A DNA stretch of 64,000 bases. It comes from Hoplostethus atlanticus (lineage: Eukaryota > Chordata > Actinopteri > Trachichthyiformes > Trachichthyidae). Below, one piece after another: positions 1 through 11,265 of this stretch; position 1 is the first letter of the stretch, and each line of letters opens with the position of its first letter. Position numbers and translations under genes: made by a program. A model generated the notes under the pieces. The model was not told the origin of the DNA and made no database searches. It saw only the letters and a list, made by a program, of their open reading frames with translations. The DNA lies in assembly GCA_034670405.1 (NCBI GenBank), contig JAXDDX010000010.1, positions 2,070,001-2,134,000 on the forward strand, written 5' to 3'.

Positions 1-733
1 TTTCCTCTGGAGCATTTTTTTGTATCAGGCTTTCTTGCGTTTGCATTTGTCACTTCTGCATGACAAATGTAGAAATGTGACAGGCACTTCTACATTTGTC
101 ACCCACGGCGTGCGGGTGTGGCATACACATTTGCTTGTTTGGTGTGAAACCCTGAAAGTGTTTTTCAACTTTATTTTTCGCTTCATATTTTCTTGTTGTT
201 TATGTTTTTTGTTAGTTACACTAAAATCACTCTCGTCTCATTGCATGTATGGAAACCGATTGATAACAGTAGATTTTGTCTTATACACTGCACACGTTAG
301 AGAGACTGAAAGTGTTCCTTCATGTTTGTCTTATTCCAGCTGTGTTTGAGTTTATAATTCTGATGTAAAGCACCCAGCATTTCCTCTATAGACCAAAAAT
401 TTAAACAAATTGGCTTCCTTTCCCGGTTTAGTAAAGAAAGCTGGTACCGAGGTGCAGAGTTCCAATTAGAACCAGTTAAGTGGAGAGCACTGCAGATTCA
501 TGACATGACTGAAAATAAATAGAGAAGGATACCAGCGATAAGGCTGTTGAGGGAACCCAGGCCATGCTGTGAGTCAAGTATTGCACTTATTTAACAATAT
601 GTTTCTGCTCGCTGTGTTGATTTCCACCTTCCAAACTTTTTTGCATGGTATAAATGTGCATGCCTGCGTGTGTGTATGTGTGCCAAATACAGATGTGTAT
701 GTGCATCTGTGTCAAAAGTATGGTCTCTTACAG
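1..733 (+). other. scamp5 intron (left part cut by window edge)
   Basis: This is the intron before the first visible scamp5 exon. It holds a perfect 14-bp inverted repeat (61-74 and 88-101) and otherwise AT-rich, GT-rich sequence. No exon encoding the SCAMP N-terminus (an FPPLPKF-like motif) was seen. Confidence 0.7.
61..101. repeat. Perfect 14-bp inverted repeat (hairpin)
   Basis: TGACAAATGTAGAA (61-74) is the exact reverse complement of TTCTACATTTGTCA (88-101), with a 13-base spacer. CATTTGTCAC at 44-53 is a further direct copy of part of the right arm, so two alternative stems can form. Confidence 0.85.
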
Positions 734-890
734 TGAACGGTGCTACACTTGTGGTGAATCTGTTCGGCTGCTTTGTGTGGATGTTTGGTGGAGGCGGTGT
801 GACCAACTTTGGCCTGGCTATCATTTGGCTCATCATGTTCACTCCCTGCTCCTACGTCTGTTGGTTCAGGCCCATCTACAAGGCCTTCAA
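734..890 (+). CDS. scamp5: scamp5 internal coding exon (TM1, TM2, E-peptide)
   Basis: The exon follows the acceptor ...tctcttacag and ends at the donor gtaagt (891). It holds the last two bases of a split codon, 51 full codons and two bases (AA) of a split Lys codon. It encodes [12 protein letters not shown], the [11 protein letters not shown] loop, the second membrane helix and [10 protein letters not shown]. Confidence 0.95.
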
Positions 891-3046
891 GTAAGTCAGA
901 CATGAAGTATAATTATATTATAATACAATATTAGAATATTATGTTTTGCAAAATAGTATCTGTTTTTTTGCTCACATTGTCTTAGTAATATAACCTAATG
1001 TAACATGTAACATTCTGCAACAGAGTGATTATTTTTTGCGCACACAATGTGCTGAAATTTTAAGTATTATATCAGCACAGTAGTAAATTGTTATACAGTA
1101 GCACTGGGCGAGTAATTGTGTTTTGCTTTCACAATTATCTCATTTGAAGGACTGTATGAGTAATATTACAGTAATGTGTTGTAAAATGATGTAGCTCTGA
1201 GCAACAGAGGGATTGCTTTTAGCTTACACAACTGACTGTAACACTTCCTCGTATTGCAGAAAGAAGTGTGAATGACTCATATTACCCTTGAGGCTAAAAC
1301 GCAGTCAAACCATATTTACATAGCTTATATAAAATAAAACATACAGATAGTTTACGAATTTGCGAGTGTGAAAGTGTGAATGTTTGTTTCCCTTTTTTAA
1401 TTCTCGTCAGGACTGACAGCTCCTTCAACTACATGGCGTTCTTCTTTGTGTTCATGGCCCAAGTCGGCATCAGCATCATTCAAAGCATAGGCATCCCTGG
1501 ATGGGGAGTATGGTAAGAGTCAGAGGTGGAAAGTGTAGTCAAGTAAAGTAATTCTGTTACATCAGTTAGATTCTACTCAATTCTACTCAAGTCAGAATAT
1601 TCAGAATAGACAATAGCATTTGTCTAGAAATGTATAAAAGTAAAACATTAGCTTATTAAAAATGCTTAAGTATTTAGCTGCTTTTTAGGTAAAATCGTGA
1701 AGACTTATGTGAATGTTCCACAATCTTCCACACCAAAATTAAGGATTTACCCATTTTGGCATAGTTATTGCAAATAATTCAATGGTTAATTATCAACCTA
1801 AGGTTCCCTGTAGCTCATATTAATGACGCTATAGTATCAATTATGGAAGGTAAATTAAGGATGATCTGATTGTACTCATGTCTACAAATAAAATGGACTA
1901 AAGGAATACATTCTTAAAAGACACTAAAGTACAGATTATGCAAGTACCAGTAATCAGAGTAGTTACAACATGTAACTCTCCACCTATGCTAAGAATAAAA
2001 GTGAACGTAAGCATCTCTGTCAGTGTTTCCAGGTCATTTATTCAGCTTTATGCAACAAAGGGTAATATGTCAATCAGGTTATTGTTATTTTAGTAAGACT
2101 GCATAACCTACCTTTGTATGAAACATTTTGAGTGCAAGCAATAAGTCCATGTACTGTAGGTTGTATTTTCCAAGGACCTTGTCCACTGCTTTCATTAACA
2201 TGACAATGATGGAGCACCAGAGATTGCCCTCATATAACATTTATGATAGCGTCGTTATTAGATTTTGAGAGGCTGTTAAGGGGATTCTCAAAATGTCACC
2301 TGACTCATGTTGATGATCAGAAATTAGTATTATGACGGCTTCCATAAAGTTTATAAATGTCACCCTTTAGAACTGGACAGCTTTATGTTTGGGCTATAAA
2401 ACGTTAAAACTTTAAACCACATTTCTTAAAGTGCACACAATTGTTGGCATTTAACATCCAGATGTTCACTGCTGGTGTCTTATCAATAGCACCAGATAGT
2501 CCAATAATAGTTAATAACCACTGTTATGGTGCTCAAATGTCTTGATGTAATAGTGTTAATGGTCATTTCTGCTCTTTTTAGTGGTTGGTTGGCTACCATC
2601 TCCTTCTTCAGCTATAACATTTTGATAGCTTTGATCATGCTGGTCCCTACTATCATGTTCACTGCTGTGGCTTCGTTGTCCTTCATCGCTCTCACCAAGG
2701 TAAGCCAGGCCACCAGGGTGTATCTGTGGCTCCATATTGTTTCCCCCAAAATATACAGATTATCCAGTTTGCTGCAGTCGTTGTAATGCAAATAATGTGA
2801 TGGGCCATTATCAGGTTAAAGGTTTGGGATTGTAGATGATAACTTGTGTTCGTCCCTTGCCTGTAGATCCATAACTCCTACCGTGGCACCGGCGGCAGCA
2901 TGTCCAAGGCCCAGGAGGAATGGACCACGGGAGCCTGGAAGAACCCTCACGTCCAGGCAGCAGCCCAGCAGGCCGCCATGGGGGCAGCTTCTGGGGCCAT
3001 GCAGGAAGAGTACTCTAATCCACAATACAACCAAAACCAGATGTAG
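734..3046 (+). CDS. scamp5: Secretory carrier membrane protein 5-like, C-terminal four exons (5' end outside window)
   Basis: SCAMPs are four-pass membrane proteins of recycling and synaptic vesicles; SCAMP5 acts in regulated exocytosis and endocytosis. The coding exons I place are 734-890, 1411-1512, 2582-2699 and 2867-3046. All internal junctions are GT-AG and keep frame, giving about 185 residues of an expected ~235. The N-terminal ~46 residues must lie left of the window. Visible landmarks are TM1/TM2 with [20 protein letters not shown], the conserved E-peptide [21 protein letters not shown] and IPGWGVCGW in the third membrane segment, and the C-terminal [17 protein letters not shown]. 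That last motif distinguishes SCAMP5 from SCAMP1-3 and SCAMP4 as I remember them. The tail ends NPQYNQNQM, unlike the mammalian YSNEM-type end. Teleosts can have two scamp5 copies, and I cannot say which this is. The gene converges on loxl1. Confidence 0.94.
1411..1512 (+). CDS. scamp5: scamp5 internal coding exon (TM3)
   Basis: The exon runs from acceptor ttctcgtcag to donor gtaagagt. It has 33 full codons flanked by split Lys and Cys codons and encodes [12 protein letters not shown] through IPGWGV. The donor bases are also the target-site duplication of the adjacent MITE. Confidence 0.95.
1521..1988. mobile_element. hAT-like MITE inserted in scamp5 intron
   Basis: The element starts CAGAGGTGGAAAGTG and ends with its imperfect reverse complement (...aactctccacctatg), about 13 of 15 bases matching. 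It is flanked by 8-bp near-identical sequences, gtaagagt (1513-1520) and ctaagaat (1989-1996), which match at 6 of 8 positions. That is the duplication size made by hAT transposases. There is no coding capacity, so it would have depended on an autonomous relative. The left duplication overlaps the scamp5 splice donor. Confidence 0.7.
2582..2699 (+). CDS. scamp5: scamp5 internal coding exon (TM3-TM4)
   Basis: The acceptor is gctcttttta-g and the donor gtaagc. The first T completes the Cys codon of WGVC; 39 codons follow, from GWLATISFF to SFIALTK, with the fourth membrane segment inside. Confidence 0.95.
2867..3046 (+). CDS. scamp5: scamp5 terminal coding exon with stop
   Basis: The acceptor is cttgcctgtag. 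There are 59 codons plus a TAG stop. It encodes the cytosolic tail: [19 protein letters not shown], then an Ala-rich stretch, ending NQNQM. The [17 protein letters not shown] block is the strongest SCAMP5 signature in the window. Confidence 0.95.
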   Translation: MHNSYRGTGGSMSKAQEEWTTGAWKNPHVQAAAQQAAMGAASGAMQEEYSNPQYNQNQM

Positions 3047-4000
3047 CCTCTTAAAGGGAGAGGTGTCAAAGAAATGAAGTGAAAGATACATGCCAAAGCG
3101 TGAGCAAAGGGATTAGGAAGCTCTTACCATCTCCCACACAAATTCTGATATGCGAAAGTCCAAATGTTGCGAAGTCACACCTATAATAGCACTTGGTTCA
3201 GTCTGAAATACTTTGGCCAAACTGCTGTTACTTAGCAGAGTTGTGTCTTTTTCAGCAATTTTATCATTCGGCAAACAAAAACTTGTGAACACACTTGTGG
3301 GATGCTGGTTTTAGTCTTCCCTGTATTAGAGGGCATGCTATTAATTTGTAGGGTTTTGTACAATTTCATGTTTTGTTTTCTGTTTGCGAAGTTGAATGGA
3401 ACTCTAGTTTTGGATGTGAATTACTGTAGTGGCTCCATTATGAGAGCTGTGCTTTGATCTGTTCTCATAATTTAGAATTGTTTTATGTAATTTATTTATT
3501 TATACACTGTAACAGACATTTCTTCATGTACAAATGAGTTACTGATTAATATTATTTTAGTTTTTGCTTATATTTCAAATTCTCAAGTAAACCAAAGATG
3601 TGACGGGACTGGGTGAAATAGCTGACCTGTTTTTTAACATAGTGTCAATACATTTCTATGCAATGTGGCACTGCAGTGTCAAAAGGAAGTCTCTCTGTAT
3701 TACAATATGCATTACAATAATAAACAGAATAAGGCTGGATTTAAATACAAACAGAAAATCTCAATGTTAAACGTACCCAGAGCTATTCCTCCATGTTTAG
3801 CCTGCATTGAAAAGATCACATAAGAAATACATCTGTTTTTGTGCTCGTATGTAAGTCCAGCCTATGCAGAAACAACTGCAATTCCTGACAGAAATTATTT
3901 GATACCGTCTACAGCCCAAGACGGTTCTAGTTTGTTTAGGTACACTGTAAATCTTACACAAATGGTCCAAAAGTGGGGAACAATGTAACAAAATAAATTT
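3047..4000 (+). other. Probable 3' UTR of scamp5
   Basis: AT-rich sequence without open frames follows the stop codon. Two AATAAA hexamers occur, at 3719-3724 and 3992-3997, and either could end the transcript. The extent is inferred, since no transcript data are available. Confidence 0.5.
3719..3724 (+). terminator. Candidate poly(A) signal for scamp5
   Basis: A canonical AATAAA lies about 670 bases after the stop codon in AT-rich sequence. A second copy at 3992-3997 is an equally possible signal. Confidence 0.35.
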
Positions 4001-5029
4001 ACAGAGAAATTAAAGCAATCATTGTTATCTTTTTTGTACTCAATATGTTTTTAGCAGGTGCTCTTTTCTAAAATGATAGAAATTCTAGACAGTAGCACAC
4101 AATTGGTCTCATGCTGTATGGCTACTTGACCACAGAGAGGCGCTGATGGTTTAGTATGAAATAAAATGATAAAATATCCAAATGCCTTCATTCATCCTTC
4201 CCAGGCCGTAGTCTGAAGTTATGGAGGCCCCTCCTATGTCCTGTCTCTCTCTCTGACTCTCCCTTCCCCTCTGCCTTCTCTCTCTTTCTCACCAATCACA
4301 GTGAGTGAGAGATATGGAAATTAAGGTCATTTCTGAACATCTAGCAGAAGCAACAATTGTCACCCATATTGTGTTATTTTGCTGAGCATGCATTTCCAGC
4401 TACAACCTGCTTCACATTCATGCAGTTGCACACATTCACGCCAGGGAGCTGCCCAGTACAGCCACAGTCTCTGAACATTTTGCGAATCAATCATTGGTTT
4501 ACAAGGCAAAGTAGGCGTGCCAGCTGATTTCCACCAGAGGAAAAAGACAGAGCTGATTCGTCTCCCAGGCACACCAGAGCCTCGTTTTGACTGGGACTGT
4601 GATTGGAGGAAATCATTTTTGAAATGCTTTCTGAGAGGTTGAGAAATTTGAAAGGGGCGATACTGGAGGAGGACTTTAAATGCCTTGCTCAAGCACCTTG
4701 CTGATAGCGGGTGAGGGATGTCAGAGCATCGCTTATGAACTTCCCCCACCAGTCCCAGGTTTTGAAACAGCAATCAACCTGCTTCTCTGACCTTTTGGCT
4801 ACCACCACCTCTGTTTTATTATTGTTCCTGTATTCGGTGAGGAATCTGTGAGTAACAGTAAGTGAGTAATGTAAAAATGGGTCTGGGTTTCACAGAAACA
4901 GTTTAATACAGTTTTGGGGGAAGACATGAGACAACCATTTTTGTCAACAAATTGTATGGTGTTTTTTTTCTAATTGTGTTTTTAATGGGTATATGGATAT
5001 ATTATATATACCTTTTAACCACCTCGTAA
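4001..5029. other. Intergenic, no gene recognised
   Basis: A CT-rich stretch (about 4240-4290) is followed by complex sequence with a 137-codon open frame on the minus strand (4360-4773). I recognise no motif in that frame. There is no repeat signature I can name. Confidence 0.4.
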
Positions 5030-5059
5030 TAGTAATCACCCTATACACTGAGACTGAGA

Positions 5060-5146
5060 TCAATGATCTAATGCATTGAAGGCTTTTTGACAAATTTCCC
5101 CACGGGGACAATAAAGTATATTGTATTGTATTGTATCCCTTGAAGA
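5060..5146 (+). mobile_element. LINE 3' tail fragment (RTE/Rex3-like)
   Basis: The fragment reads aatttccccacggggacaat followed by aaagtat and a short ttgtat repeat. It looks like the 3' end of fish RTE/Rex3-type LINEs, which end in a small microsatellite. Only the tail is present, so it is a heavily 5'-truncated copy. The family name is from memory. Confidence 0.5.
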
Positions 5147-6310
5147 CAAAGTTTTTGTATGGATTTCCCTTAAACATTAAATTACTTTATTTTTAATGCC
5201 TGTAAGGGTGTGCTGTTCAAATAAAATCTTGAACTAGACTGTTAACTTTCATGTTCATAGTTTGCAAACAGTTCATTATATTATTATTCTGCAGTCACTC
5301 AAGCAAGTGCCTTTGCATAGCACCTATTTGTTTCAATTGTTTGAGTGTTTAGTTTGTTGCATTTGCTCCATTTAATCAAGACGTTGTACTCAATCATTAA
5401 AATGTGATTTTAAATTGTTTCCAATACATTACACACTGCAAATTACACTCGGCTACATTTAAACGCTGTTAAGATGGAAAAATAAAAATAAAGGATACAG
5501 TCTTTGCCTTTGGGTGGCAGTATTGGTCCTCTGTGGCTGGGTGCTCAGGTACCACTTACACTGACTCTCCACAAGGGGCACCATGTGACCTTTGTTTTTC
5601 TTCCCAATGATTTCCCCTATATATGTACAAAGCCTGTGCAAGATCACAAGAAATCTAAGATAGTCAGGGTGATTGAACTGCTACAGCCACGCTATGTTTA
5701 CTTGCCTGTCTAATAATTTTACTCTTGGTAAACTCAAATACCCCCAACATAATTTCACCCTCGACATCCTCAGAGAAGGTGCCTCATCACAGATTAGATT
5801 CAAAAAGCGCTTTAAATGGATTTATCTGTGAATGTCCTCCTTCCCTGCTGTCTGCCTCTCCCTGTGTTGAGAGTGATAGAATTACTCTGTGGAGTTGGAG
5901 ATGAAATTACACACTGATATAGGTACCCAGAGGACCCACCAGCAGCCACCAACCAGCACTATTATTGCCATAAACATGAAAATCTCTTGTCGGCAGACAG
6001 GTAGTGACAGCACAGCCGAATGCCTTCAGGTAAATAGGGCTGGTTGTCAGGCACAGAATCTAGTCACTGATTCATAAATAACGAGACTGTACAGCTACAG
6101 GACTTCCTGTTATGTTCTGTTCTGTTCTGTCCCCTAGAACACACGGGGGGATACATCCAATTGCATGCGTCCAACCAGCTAGGGATCCAGATAGAAGGGA
6201 ATATTTTCTTTCAGACTACAACAAATGTTTTTGACCCTATATTACGGCAAAAAATCAGACCCTTCAAGGATCGGTTCTCTGCTAAATGTCATCTGGGTCT
6301 AAGAAGAGAA
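5147..6310. other. Intergenic, no gene recognised
   Basis: Mostly unique-looking AT-rich sequence with a short gttct repeat near 6112-6130. Open frames here are short and show no recognisable motif. Confidence 0.4.
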
Positions 6311-6311
6311 G

Positions 6312-6515
6312 ATTACGGCAGCATGACGGCCTAGTGATTAGTGGGTACGGTCGTCCCCCTACTGGAGGGCAGGGGTTCAATCCCCTGTGTGGCCATACCT
6401 ACCGTAGTATCCATGAGCAAGATATCCTTGCACTCTGCACCTCAACCAGAAGGGGAAAAGACAATTTACCCCTTGTGGGAATCAACAAAGTATATCAAAT
6501 AAAAATACAATAAAT
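6312..6515 (+). mobile_element. tRNA-derived SINE
   Basis: The head resembles a tRNA gene. An A-box-like ggcctagtgattagtggg is followed about 40 bases on by the B-box-like ggggttcaatcccc, the internal pol III promoter. A tRNA-unrelated body follows, then a tail reading tttaccccttgtgggaatca with an A-rich end. That tail resembles the LINE tail at 5060-5146, as expected of a SINE using the same retrotransposition machinery. The tRNA part is too degenerate to fold as a functional tRNA. Confidence 0.7.
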
Positions 6516-7692
6516 ATTAAGGAAATACGATTGCCCCCAATGCTACATTTAGAGGCAAGAATAATTCTCTAATCCACAAGCACAGCTTCCCCATGATCAG
6601 TCAGGCCGACAAGAGAGAACGGAGGGCTGCAGGAAGCGAGGAGGAGAGGTCCACATAAAGGGCACTGTGTGACCTAAAGTTGACTGAACACAGAGGGCCT
6701 TTGTTTTACTTCTCTGGAGAGATGAAGAGAGAGTGCTCTTTCATGCGGTTAAACACACACACACATTACTTTCTGTACAAAGGTGTACAGGACACACAGA
6801 CGTGCACACACATAGGCATGCATTTATGCACGTAGGCACACACAAACACATAGGCACATGCACACTCATGGACCCGGGATCCCACCCACTCTGTCTCCTC
6901 TAAAACCATTTTCTGAGGGGTGTGTGTCTGCAGTCACAGACCCAAAGTTGCGTTCCAAATATGGGATTACTCCGGCATCCTGTGGGCAAGTTGTGCCAGG
7001 GTGGAGGAGAAGAGGCTGGGTGGGAAGTGTTCTCTCCTTACCTTGGTGTTTTGTAAATCATAAGCTGCCTGTTAGCATGAGAAAGTTATTAATTATTGCC
7101 TTTTTACAGTCTCTTGACAGGGGAAGACAAGTTAACAAGGTTAACAATGTGACAGGCCATTGGAATCAATGAGTGGACATGAGTTGCTCAACCCTGGCTC
7201 TTTGTATCTGTATCTACCTGCGTCTATATCTATTACTCTCAGTGGGGCCGAGCTTTTGCAAATGGGACAGTGAATAACTAGGGTGGCTATAAAGAACAAA
7301 AGTATGGTGAAAAATAATGTTGGTCATAATTGTTGGAAAAGTTGTCCATCCACATTGCTTCAAAGTGATTGCTGTGTATCACGGCCCTTAGAGCTGGTAG
7401 ACACTAAAGGACCTCAAAATCCTCTCTTGTTGTCTGATGACTGATCGCATTACATGATGTCATTAGTCACACAACAGGAGCTAACATCAAAGGACTTCAC
7501 TAAGATCATCAAAAGTTCTCTGAGACTTGCCTGAGATAGGACGTGAGCAGATTTATCTCCCATATGGCAGTAAACAGCAAGGGATATTTCAAATGTGGTA
7601 AAGGGAACATGCCAGGATAATGATCTTGTACCAATGTCATTCTACTAGACTTAAGATTTTCAGCTTAACAGTGTATTACTGAATAATAAAAT
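6516..7692. other. Intergenic with CA-rich tract
   Basis: Imperfect CA-rich sequence spans about 6750-6870. The remainder is unremarkable AT-rich sequence without a recognisable exon. Confidence 0.4.
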
Positions 7693-7693
7693 A

Positions 7694-7842
7694 TGTTGGT
7701 CCTGTGCAGCTCAACAGGTAGAGCAAGACACCAACACATGACAGGATTAGGGATGTAGTTCCCACTGGGACCACTCATGCTAAAATGTAGGCACTCATGA
7801 TACTATAAGGCACCAAAAATAGATAAAAGTAGTCACCAAATA
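7694..7842 (+). mobile_element. tRNA-derived SINE with fish-type V-like tail
   Basis: The A-box-like tgcagctcaacaggtagagc and B-box-like gggatgtagttccc are followed by ctgggaccactcatgctaaa and a decayed form of the common fish SINE tail (gtaagtcgctttggataaaa in the intact family, as remembered). Its decay suggests an old insertion. An antisense copy of the same type lies at 45943-46053. Confidence 0.65.
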
Positions 7843-9990
7843 ACTTATGTCGAGAACTTTCCTCAAGGTTTTTACTTGCAACCACAGCTGCCCCAACATT
7901 TGGTGTCCCCACACACACATACACACACAAGAATACACAGATCAAAAACTACAGGCATCATGCAGCAAAAATTCCCACCCTAGCTCATCTTCACATGTGC
8001 ATCATGAGAGGAACCAGAGCAGCGAGCCAGCGACTAAGGAGGGGTCACCCAGCTGTCTGGAGTGGGGCCATGCTAGTCAGCTACGGCGAAGGAGTGCTGC
8101 TGCCACCGGCCTGTGAAATCACCATTCAGATGATGGGAGTTGTCCCCCTGACAGCAAAGGAAATGGTGACAGCGGAGGTTGGAGAATGAGTCTGGTGAAA
8201 TATGGGCCTGTCAGGGGGGAGAGAGGCTGAGCACAGTGGCGCAGGGCCGTCGCTCCCCGTGGCTGACTTCATCATTGGCACTCCCCATGGAGCCAGTAGG
8301 GGGTGAGTGGGGGGGTGGTTGGTGGGAACCTGATTAAAGGCTGGGAGCCTATCTTCCCTCCACAAGATCAACTCATTTGTTCCAATTGCCTGGGACTATG
8401 AACACGAATATCCCAACTTCAATTTCTGCCTTTCAAGGAAGGGGAGCCTTAATGAGAATTTATTGCCCTGTTGTTGTAACCGTGTGGACACCCAGGGATG
8501 CTGGAGGAATTGTCCATTTGCATACTCCTTAAAATTGATGAGTGGAGAAAGTGAGGGAACCAAGTTGTAAGAAAGAATACTTCTTCTGCGGCAGACACCA
8601 AAGTCAGGCCAGATGTTTCAGTGATGAGGCAGGAGGTATTTAAACTGTCAGGCAGTGCACTCAAGTGTGTCTGGAGTCTACGACGCAAGCTGCTTCTCTG
8701 CCTCTTATAACGGCCATCGCTTTCGATGCGGAGCGTTAACACAAAAAGTGAGATGTTTGTTAACTCAGATATATACGGTGGAGTCGGCTCTGCATAAATT
8801 GTGTGCAGGATGAGCTATTATCAAAACAAATGAGCCGGCGACTGCAGCTGCATGTAAATCAGAACACTGTTTTTTCCTCAATATTCAAAAGTCTTCAGCC
8901 ATTCTCTATCTCACAGCCAGTGGTTTCTCATCTGCCCCTATTCTTCCTTTACAAAGACAGCCTCTCCTTTTACCGTTCCCATGCAGCAATGTGTTTATCC
9001 CTACGGAAATGAAGATTTCTTCACGTCTTTATTCATTTAATTAGGTTGCAAAGCAGAGCTAGAGCAAGAAGATGAATTACCTGTGGCCTTGATATTGTGC
9101 CACAGAATCTCTGTGCAGCAGGCTCTGCAGAAATTAGACCTCAAGTCTGGAGGTGGGCTTTTTGGCAATGTCTGCTCACAGACTAGTCCCTCTTCTCTCC
9201 TTCCTCTAAATTCAATTATCCTCACACAAACCTGCCGAAGTGAAGAATGGAAGTCTCAAGTCATGTCTTCAAGCCTTGTCTTATTATAAGCCAGCTGGTC
9301 AAATTAGGGTGGAGTGGTTTGGGTCTTTGTATGTAGTTAGTCTTTTTATTGATCTGGGGAAAAGTCTAACTATTGAACTTGAGATCTTTATAACTTTGCA
9401 GGACCCAGAGGGTGTTGGGCAGGTAACACTGGCCTACAGGGGCTTATGCTTTTAAGATGCCATGTATGTGAATCTTGCATGTTACATTAAAAATAAAAAA
9501 GATTGTTTGGTAGACACTACAAACTACTAAAACTACAAACCAGGACTGTGTTGTTACATTGCGTGTGTGAGTGCTGTAAAATCACAGGAAAGGACAATGA
9601 ATACACGCGCGATAAAACTCGACCAGCTTTTTGTTTTGTTGATAATGCACCATTTTTGGGATTAGCCTATTTATTAACTTTTGCCAAGTAAAGAAAGCAG
9701 TGTATAAAATACAAGTTAGCTTGTGTTTTTCATGATAAAGCTTTTGATTGGCGGTTTGATGACACAGACAGAACTGTGACAAAACTCTGTGACGCACGGA
9801 CCCTAGAGACCCTAGAGATGACTGATGAGAACTGGCAGACAATTGAAGATGTGTTGATAGCCTGATGTCCTCTATAGCAAGCATCGGTAGGGCAGGACAT
9901 CACTCTTTAGCTATGAATTGGACTTCAGTAAATGTTCTGGCACAAGGGATTGTTACATCATATCCTGTGTATTGTGAAATGCCTTCAACA
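7843..9990. other. Intergenic, no gene recognised
   Basis: Complex but unassigned sequence. Short overlapping frames (for example 7847-8189) have no recognisable motif. The right part may belong to the retroelement fossil that follows. Confidence 0.35.
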
Positions 9991-9999
9991 CCAAATTGA

Positions 10000-10450
10000 A
10001 AGTGGGCTAAGACACGGATATACTTAAGTGGAAATTGTGGAAGCAGTGATTCATGCCGTGAGTCCTGGGAAAAAACTGAGGAGCCATTTAGAAGAGAAAA
10101 TTGATCTCACCTTGAACACCCTCAGACAAATTCTCAGAGCTTATTATGCAGAGAAGGATGCCACTGACTCTATCAGCATTTAATAAAGGCTGTACAGGGA
10201 CCAGAAGAAACACCCCTTGATTTCCTAGTCAGGGTACTTGATCTGCGTCAAAAGGTTCTGTTTGCACCAGGTTGTGCTCAGTCTGGTCTGACCTGCTCAC
10301 TGACATGTATGATGTGAGAAACACCACTCGCCATGATATTTCCATACTAAATAAAACTGTTACAGGGAGTTTACAGAGATAAACACAGTGGTAGTTGAAA
10401 ATTCCCAGCCGACACCTGTCCCTGATCTGGACACTGGAAATCTTCAATGA
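10000..10450 (+). mobile_element. Gypsy-type LTR retroelement fossil (gag region), broken
   Basis: Translated fragments resemble the gag of fish Gypsy-like elements, for example LRQILRAYYAEKDA followed by a TPLDFLVRVLDLRQKVLF-type segment. The fossil is clearly broken, with several breaks, and no LTRs, protease or polymerase were recognised nearby. Both ends are uncertain. It looks old. Confidence 0.55.
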
Positions 10451-10639
10451 TTTTGCTCTAGAATTTGGACTAACAAACAAAAAAGTTGACTCCCAACCAC
10501 CCATAAGGGAACCCAGCAGAACGATTCAACCGTACATTGTTGTCCAAGCTGAGAACCTTGGATGAAGAGAAAAGGGCATCGGAATACACAAGGACACGTA
10601 CCACAGAAACAGGCTGTTGGATATTACTGACTTGCCAGG

Positions 10640-10850
10640 GACTGTCACAGACTGTTTGACCTGTCATGGACTTTTGACTTGCTATGGACTGTTATGGACG
10701 GTGTGACTTGCCATGGACTGTCATGCACAGCTATGGACTGGTTGATATGCCATGAACTGTAATGGAATGTGTGGCCTGCCATTAGCAAGTAAAGACTGTT
10801 ATGCACTGATATGCTCACACCGTCTTATGGACTCTTAGCTGGAGTGAACG
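10640..10850 (+). repeat. Degenerate short tandem repeat
   Basis: The words ccatggactgt / tatggactgt / ttgccatgga recur irregularly every 20-35 bases, about eight times. The array is imperfect and lies just after the gag fossil, so it may be part of that element. Confidence 0.5.
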
Positions 10851-11265
10851 GATGTTAAAGGAAAAAAAAAACAGAAGGTCACTTAAGTTGATATGTATTG
10901 AGTTTACTTACTTTGGGGAGGAAAGCTTAGTAACCTGCCAATCTTGTTTATTTACTTGGTAGAGACTTTGAGATGTTTGAGATGGTTGCTAAGAACAATT
11001 TAATGGAATGCTAAGTATGCTAAGTATACAGGTAACCTAAAAGTCTCCGAAGAAGTTAGTAGTCTGTGAATTGTCTCATGCTTGAGTAAAGTAGTACTTG
11101 GACACATTGGACTATGGAGGAACATTGTATATCCATTTCATATAAACTGTATAAAAACAAAAACATGTTATACCTAGCTGCTACCATCTGTAAGACAGGC
11201 ATGTTGTAATTCATACCTGTTGCAGGACCTGTCAAAGACTGATGATGTACCCCTGAAAAAAACAT

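Noticed and set aside
4360-4773. 137-codon minus-strand frame
   Set aside because: No recognisable domain, no splice partners and no neighbouring gene context.
6312-6390. Functional tRNA gene
   Set aside because: The A- and B-box-like words belong to a SINE with a non-tRNA body and tail, and the acceptor stem does not pair.
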